64,000 bases of DNA, taken from the NCBI GenBank assembly GCA_016714085.1, contig JADJNW010000001.1:1083442-1147441 (forward strand), in the 5' to 3' direction. The notes beneath the pieces are model-generated. The model had not been told where the DNA came from. It did not search any database and saw only the letters and a list, made by a program, of their open reading frames with translations. Position numbers and translations under genes: made by a program. Position 1 is the stretch's first letter, and each line of letters starts with the position of its first letter. This document shows, piece by piece, positions 59,538-64,000 of the stretch. The DNA comes from Saprospiraceae bacterium. Its GTDB lineage: Bacteria; Bacteroidota; Bacteroidia; Chitinophagales; Saprospiraceae.

Positions 59538-59966
59538 GGCAGTCCTCACTTTCGCCATAGGCGTCCCTTTGGGGAAATGGAATGCTCTCCTATCGTATCC
59601 GCCGAAGTCATAACGAAGGCGGGCAACAGTCTTCACCTCCGCCAAGGCTTCGGCGCACAATGGCAGTCCTCATTTTCGCCATAGGCGTCCCTTTGGGGAA
59701 ATGGAATGCTCTCTATCGTATCCGCCGAAGTCATAACGAAGGCGGGCAAACAATCTTCACCTTCGCTAAGGCTACGGCGAACAACGGCAGTCCTCACTTT
59801 CGCCATAGGCGTCCCTTTGGGGAAATGGAATGCGCTCCTATCGTATCCGCCGAAGTCAGAACGAAGGCGGGCAAACAGCCTTCACCTTCGCTAAGGCTTC
59901 GGCGCACAATGGCAGTCCTCACTTTCGCCATAGGCGTCCCTTTGGGGAAATGGAATGCTCTCCTAC
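59538..59966. repeat. Tandem ~124-bp units carrying interrupted CRISPR repeats
   Basis: Four copies of the CRISPR repeat core begin near 59538, 59662, 59786 and 59911. Each is split by the same 22-bp insert between CAGTCCTCACTTT and AAATGGAATG. The insert holds two mini-hairpins, CGCC-ATA-GGCG and CCC-TTT-GGGG. The ~68-bp stretches between copies are near-identical to each other. They contain CCGCCGAAGTCA...GAAGGCGG and TTCGCTAAGG...GGCGAA dyads, unlike the unique spacers further right. The fourth copy ends with the canonical CTCCTAC and is followed by a 35-bp unique spacer leading into the canonical array. Confidence 0.9.
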
Positions 59967-60001
59967 TGGTATTCACGGTCAGTTCACGACTGCCGTTGAT
60001 T

Positions 60002-61089
60002 GTCGCAGTCCTCACTTTAAATGGAATGCTCTCCTACGATAAATTTGACATCATTTATGTTGAGTTAGATTGTCGCAGTCCTCACTTTAAATGGAATGCT
60101 CTCCTACACTGATTCTGACTACACTCGCAGTGCAGGTTTTAAGTCGCAGTCCTCACTTTAAATGGAATGCTCTCCTACAGGCTATGAAGGACGAACGTTT
60201 CCGTCTCATTAAACGTCGCAGTCCTCACTTTAAATGGAATGCTCTCCTACATAATTTTCTTAACTAAAAACTTAAAATTATGGCGTCGCAGTCCTCACTT
60301 TAAATGGAATGCTCTCCTACCAAGAGATGCCAATGAATATTGATTTATTTCAAAATGTCGCAGTCCTCACTTTAAATGGAATGCTCTCCTACTTCAGATT
60401 GGAAACTAAGAACTGGAAAAATCTTTCGTCGCAGTCCTCACTTTAAATGGAATGCTCTCCTACCTGCAGAGAAAGCGAATAGTAAAAGCTTGAAACTTCG
60501 TCGCAGTCCTCACTTTAAATGGAATGCTCTCCTACGGATTACCTCTGGGGGTACAAATGTAACAAATAGTGTCGCAGTCCTCACTTTAAATGGAATGCTT
60601 TCCACGTACCTAAAGGATAAGAAAGAAATTGAATAATTGTCGCAGTCCTCACTTTAAATGGAATGCTCTCCTACGATTTTTTTATCCGTTGATGTGGATC
60701 GTCCTATTGTCGCAGTCCTCACTTTAAATGGAATGCTCTCCTACATAAAATGCAACTAACATGGAACCATTCTTGTCGCAGTCCTCACTTTAAATGGAAT
60801 GCTCTCCTACCCTGCGCAGAATTTCAGAATGAGACGAGAACGATCGTCGCAGTCCTCACTTTAAATGGAATGCTCTCCTACTTTATGAAAAACTCACATT
60901 TGTTTTTCTCCATGGCATGTCGCAGTCCTCACTTTAAATGGAATGCTCTCCTACGCTTTGAAGGAAAAACAAAACGGCGAAGGATGTCGCAGTCCTCACT
61001 TTAAATGGAATGCTCTCCTACTTTACCACAAAAAGCCAGAGTTGGATTTAGTTGTCGCAGTCCTCACTTTAAATGGAATGCTCTCCTAC
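60002..61089. CRISPR. CRISPR array, 16 repeats of 36 bp and 15 spacers
   Basis: Repeats start at 60002, 60072, 60143, 60215, 60285, 60357, 60428, 60500, 60571, 60639, 60709, 60775, 60846, 60919, 60986 and 61054. Spacers are 30-37 bp and unique by eye. The repeat begins GTCGCAGTCCTCAC, has a TTTAAA centre and ends GCTCTCCTAC. Repeat 9 (60571) has a degenerate 3' end (CTTTCCACG). No cas gene is found in the window, so the type is not assigned. The left side is degenerate and the right side intact, so the leader is probably on the right and transcription leftward; this is inference. Confidence 0.97.
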
Positions 61090-61635
61090 CCTTAGCTTTG
61101 CATTTTTGAAGGTAGGGGGGTAGCCAGAACGCCCACCAATAGGGCGTTGCAGAAAATTAAACGAGCCGAAAGAGCAATGTTAGCTGTTCGTAATTCTGCC
61201 CTTTTTGCCATGTTAGAAATATTTTTAATGCGTTTTTGAGCCGTTTACCATGTCACAATTCTCAAAAAATCACATTAGCTTTTTGCGACATATTTACTTA
61301 TAGTCCTGGTAGTCAAATATTTGCGACAAATTACAATTTCCATGTATGTTAATTTTAACATTTGGACATCCTTTTTGGTTTTGCCCTGAATTATTATGCG
61401 TACTTTCCTGATTGTCATTACTTAATGACAAATTTGCAAAAACTATTCGGCACTACAAGGGCGCTACGCCCTTATCTTTATTGATGTACAAGATTATTTC
61501 AGAGCTTAATGCGACGAGCAGTTTGCTTTTCTAAAAAAGTTTCTTTTTCCGATTTGTCAAAGAACGATTTGGAAAAGGCAAAGTACAGAATTTTTGTTAT
61601 TTGTCAAAAGCTTTTGAAATCTTTAAAATGCAGCT
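61090..61635. other. Right flank of the CRISPR array (possible leader)
   Basis: About 546 bp with no convincing gene. It is AT-rich from 61200 to 61440. Two perfect short palindromes are present: AACGCCC/GGGCGTT (61128-61148) and AAGGGCG-CTA-CGCCCTT (61457-61473). The AT-rich part could be a CRISPR leader, although it is separated from the last repeat by ~100 bp of more mixed sequence. Confidence 0.4.
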
Positions 61636-61742
61636 TTAGGCAATCCGCAATCCATTCTTCACCTGCCGTTCCGTTTGAAGTAAAGTCACCGTGCCATCCG
61701 CATCCACCGAGCCGAGTACGAGGCATTCGCTGAAGAAAATTA
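61636..61742 (-). pseudogene. Duplicated 3' end of csaA
   Basis: Read on the minus strand it gives FSECLVLGSVDADGTVTLLQ TERQVKNGLRIA and stop, matching the last 33 residues of the complete csaA at 62478 with four or five changes. Homology ends at about 61742, exactly where the PIN toxin gene ends. No upstream part of csaA is present here. Confidence 0.8.
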
Positions 61743-62162
61743 AAATTCTGGCTTACAAAATTCCCAATAATCTTTAGGAGAAACAATTTTTGTAATACCG
61801 ATTTGGTCAAAATCAAAATCTTTGGTGTTACCGGTTATGAGAAAGTCAGCATTGGATTCAATCGCCAATTCCAAAAACCGATTATCTGGCACATCTTTTA
61901 TTATTTCTATCTGCTGAGTTGGGTAAAAGAATACTCCAAGCTCTTGCATTTTAAGTAAAACAATCTCTGCCTGGATTTTAAAGTCAGGATATTTTGTAAA
62001 TTTTTCCCGATTGAAAACTTCTATATATTCCCCAAGGGTAGGTTCGGAAAGACAAACGGATATCAATTTACCAAAAACAAGGTCATAAATAATTTGGGAA
62101 GGAATACCTTTTGAAATCAACGCCGACACAAGGACATTGGTATCAAGAATGATTTTTTGCAT
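61740..62162 (-). CDS. PIN-domain toxin
   Basis: 140 aa. Acidic residues of the PIN ribonuclease active site are D7 (ILDTNVLVSAL), E45 (TLGEYIEVF), D93 (DVPDNRFLELA) and D106 (SNADFLITGN). The family is the 'putative toxin-antitoxin system toxin, PIN family' group. It overlaps its antitoxin by 20 nt and so is translated with it. Toxins of this group cleave RNA when the antitoxin is lost. Confidence 0.88.
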   Translation of the reverse strand: MQKIILDTNVLVSALISKGIPSQIIYDLVFGKLISVCLSEPTLGEYIEVFNREKFTKYPDFKIQAEIVLLKMQELGVFFYPTQQIEIIKDVPDNRFLELAIESNADFLITGNTKDFDFDQIGITKIVSPKDYWEFCKPEF

Positions 62163-62370
62163 CCCTTACTGCTTGAATTTCAGCGTTGATTTCCTCTAAA
62201 GTCATTTGTGAAAGTCCGGTCTGCTCAGCGATTTCCTGCGCACGAAGCAATGCCTGTCGTGCCAATTCATTATTAATTTTTGCAATTAACTCCTCAAAGG
62301 ACAAACGCTCTGTCGAAAAACCGTATTTGTCAAAATCGCCTTCGCTAATGACAATATTTAAAGTCTTCAT
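62143..62370 (-). CDS. Antitoxin partner of the PIN toxin
   Basis: 75 aa: MKTLNIVISEGDFDKYGFST, then a helical segment SFEELIAKINNELARQALLR and a C-terminal part that probably wraps the toxin (GLSQMTLEEINAEIQAVRDA). No clear ribbon-helix-helix or HTH is visible. It is first in the operon with the toxin overlapping its end. Confidence 0.75.
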   Translation of the reverse strand: MKTLNIVISEGDFDKYGFSTERLSFEELIAKINNELARQALLRAQEIAEQTGLSQMTLEEINAEIQAVRDAKNHS

Positions 62371-62477
62371 CTATAAAGTTACTTTAAGATTATAACGAAA
62401 TAAGTGCTTTTCTAGTTTCAATACAAGGTAGAAAGCGTCCACTTTGGAAGAGCCGAATCTCAAACCTCCAAACTATT

Positions 62478-62813
62478 TTAGCTAATCCGCAAGCCATTTT
62501 CCACCGCTCGCTCCGTCTGCAGCAGCGTCACCGTACCATCCGCATCTACTGAGCCGAGTACGAGGCATTCACTCATAAAATTAGCGATTTGCTTGGGCGG
62601 AAAGTTCACCACTGCAACAATCTGTTTTCCAATGAGTTCGGCGGGTTCATATAATTTCGTAAGCTGCGCCGAGGAACGTTTAATGCCCAATTTTCCAAAA
62701 TCAATCGTGAGTTGATACGCCGGTTTTTTCGCTTTCTCGAATGGTTCGGCATTGATAATCGTGCCCGTACGAATTTCAACTTTTTCAAAATCAGCCCAGG
62801 AAATTGTGTTCAT
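62478..62813 (-). CDS. csaA: CsaA-type tRNA-binding protein
   Basis: 111 aa, an OB-fold tRNA-binding domain: MNTISWADFEKVEIRTGTII, KKPAYQLTIDFGKLGIKRSS, AQLTKLYEPAELIGKQIVAV, FPPKQIANFMSECLVLGS. CsaA acts as a chaperone linked to protein export in Bacillus and binds tRNA-like structures. The intact gene starts next to a GTGTTC-rich low-complexity leader. Its 3' end has a second copy at 61636-61742, on the far side of the toxin-antitoxin pair. Confidence 0.9.
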   Translation of the reverse strand: MNTISWADFEKVEIRTGTIINAEPFEKAKKPAYQLTIDFGKLGIKRSSAQLTKLYEPAELIGKQIVAVVNFPPKQIANFMSECLVLGSVDADGTVTLLQTERAVENGLRIS

Positions 62814-62880
62814 GTTCGATGTGTTCTTGTGTTAAGGTGTTATTGTGTTCATTTCCACACTTTTATTTAAACTGCTCAAC
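62814..62880 (-). other. Low-complexity leader of csaA
   Basis: Toward the start codon the leader repeats AACACA and AACACC (AACACAATAACACCTTAACA and further copies) with almost no G, similar in style to the leaders before permease copy 6 and other genes here. Confidence 0.45.
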
Positions 62881-62918
62881 TTCCTAAACCCGCTCAACCC
62901 TAATAACAAATAACCGAT

Positions 62919-64000
62919 TTACAAACTTAAACTCCATCCCTCCCGATACTTCCGCTGCACAAACTGATTGGCTTCGTCGAAATTGGTGATTTTCATCTGC
63001 GCAGCATCCCACAACAAAGTTGTTCTGCCGGGGAATTCTGAATTTGCCCAATAATTATCAGGATTCACCCCTTTTATTTTCTTTTTAATATTCTGACTGC
63101 GAATTGCCAGATTACCAATCAACACTGTTTCTGTGAGTTTGCAGGCGTATTCAAACGGCGAACTAGTCGTCGTGCCTTCCTTAATTGCCTTGACCCAGTT
63201 CTGATGATGCCCCTCGTCGCTGCCGGGTACGCGCGGGAGCGTAGGTTTTGGCGCTTTGAATTCCTGCTGCAATTTGGCAGGCAATAACTTCGGGTAATTC
63301 CCAAAAATACCGCAGAGTAATTTTCCTTTTGAACCTTCAAAAAGTACGCCGTTTGTATCCAAATATTCGTTTGGAGGCAACTCTGCTGGGCGCTTCGGTT
63401 GAATACCGCCATCATACCAAATCAATTCTACTGCAGGAAAACTGCCTCTTTCAGGAAATTGAAAATACACGGTCGAAGCCATTGGTGCGCTTTCCGTGAG
63501 ATTTGCCCCTTCAAAATCATTGACCCACGCCTGACTCATACTCGCTTCTACCGAAGTCGGATACGTCAATTGCAATGCCCGAAAAGGCACATCAATCAAA
63601 TGACAACCCATATCGCCCAGCGCCCCCGTGCCAAAATCCCACCAACCCCGCCAGCGGAAAGGCATATACGTGGAATGATATTCCCGCCAGGACGCTGGAC
63701 CTAACCATAAATCCCAATCCAAGCCTGCCGGAACAAGCATCGCTTCTTTCGGTGTCGGAATCCCTTGAATCCATACAGGGCGGTCGCTCCAGACGTGCAC
63801 CCGCGTTACATCGCCAATCGCACCCGCTGCAATCCACTCCTGCACGCTGCGCATATCATCGTCAGAACTACCCTGGTTGCCCATTTGCGTCACCAATTTT
63901 GGATATTTTTTAGCGGCTTCCGCCAATACGCGCGCTTCGTGGATGCTATGCGTCAAAGGCTTTTCGGTATAAACGTGCTTGCCCAATTGCATCGCCGTCA
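62919..64000 (-). CDS. Gfo/Idh/MocA-family oxidoreductase (5' end beyond window)
   Basis: At least 357 codons; the N-terminal Rossmann nucleotide-binding part lies outside the window. Visible are the EKP motif (GKHVYTEKPLTHSIHEARVL) and QMGNQGSSDDDMRSVQEWIA. WRGWWDFGTGALGDMGCHLI carries the GxxxDxGxHxxD-like catalytic signature, and the C-terminal domain ends REGWSLSL. Members are NAD(P)-dependent sugar or inositol dehydrogenases, or glycosidases; the MGNQG-type group is common in Bacteroidota and often Tat-exported. Confidence 0.88.
   Translation of the reverse strand, partial: TAMQLGKHVYTEKPLTHSIHEARVLAEAAKKYPKLVTQMGNQGSSDDDMRSVQEWIAAGAIGDVTRVHVWSDRPVWIQGIPTPKEAMLVPAGLDWDLWLGPASWREYHSTYMPFRWRGWWDFGTGALGDMGCHLIDVPFRALQLTYPTSVEASMSQAWVNDFEGANLTESAPMASTVYFQFPERGSFPAVELIWYDGGIQPKRPAELPPNEYLDTNGVLFEGSKGKLLCGIFGNYPKLLPAKLQQEFKAPKPTLPRVPGSDEGHHQNWVKAIKEGTTTSSPFEYACKLTETVLIGNLAIRSQNIKKKIKGVNPDNYWANSEFPGRTTLLWDAAQMKITNFDEANQFVQRKYREGWSLSL

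Noticed and set aside
59582..60112. Open frames across the 124-bp repeats
   Set aside because: They repeat with the DNA units and run into the CRISPR array; no protein features.
61509..61733. Short plus-strand frame beside the toxin gene
   Set aside because: Its end is the antisense of the duplicated csaA tail; the start lies in AT-rich flank without features.

Overview
The window comes from a Bacteroidota chromosome, most likely Saprospiria- or Chitinophagia-like. The signs are a type IX secretion sorting tail on an M1 peptidase, a CarboxypepD-regulatory TonB receptor, seven FtsX/MacB-type permease loci, a DUF2911 protein, a PIF1-HRDC-HTH helicase, a fused CusA-TolC pump, a fused B12 mutase (IcmF), and a few candidate TAnnTTTG -7 boxes. 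No rRNA or tRNA gene was recognised. Many genes are broken by single-base shifts, often inside homopolymers and always within well-conserved domains. This looks more like an indel-prone assembly than real decay, so I describe the reconstructed genes and state where the frame breaks.

Layout. 0.1-2.6 kb: a secreted DJ-1/PfpI-like protein with a metal-binding motif and a broken sialidase-like gene. 2.6-23.4 kb: FtsX-like permeases, all on the minus strand, interrupted by a PIF1-type helicase and by a TonB receptor on the plus strand. A truncated permease 3' end lies beside the receptor, next to a 21-bp degenerate minisatellite. 23.7-28.0 kb: Xaa-Pro aminopeptidase, a short-chain dehydrogenase, and an MlaE/MlaF lipid-transport pair. 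28.0-35.8 kb: a leftward heavy-metal efflux operon (small exported protein, CusA-TolC fusion, CusB adaptor, haem-binding domain protein) preceded by a PepSY membrane protein. 36.4-40.8 kb: a membrane protein, a broken small gene, a secreted papain-like peptidase and a NarL-type two-component system. 41.1-44.3 kb: a peptidase/TolB-propeller/outer-membrane-barrel protein. 44.9-48.3 kb: IcmF. 48.4-49.6 kb: a Fic protein with a perfect 22-bp palindrome at its promoter. 49.6-59.3 kb: peptidases (S9, M61, M1), a deformylase-like protein, a Uma2 nuclease-like protein, a DUF2911-TPR protein and a Tat-exported aminotransferase. 59.5-61.1 kb: a CRISPR array. 61.6-64 kb: a PIN toxin-antitoxin pair, CsaA, and a Gfo/Idh/MocA oxidoreductase cut by the window edge.

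The most unusual structure is at the CRISPR locus. Sixteen 36-bp repeats are preceded by four copies of the same repeat, each split at the centre of its TTTAAA core by one 22-bp double-hairpin insert and carried in a ~124-bp tandem unit. No cas gene is present in the window. A second theme occurs twice: a cargo gene or gene pair sits between a duplicated 3' end of a resident gene (TonB receptor between permease tails; toxin-antitoxin between csaA tails). A third is a set of low-complexity, self-similar leaders directly before several start codons.
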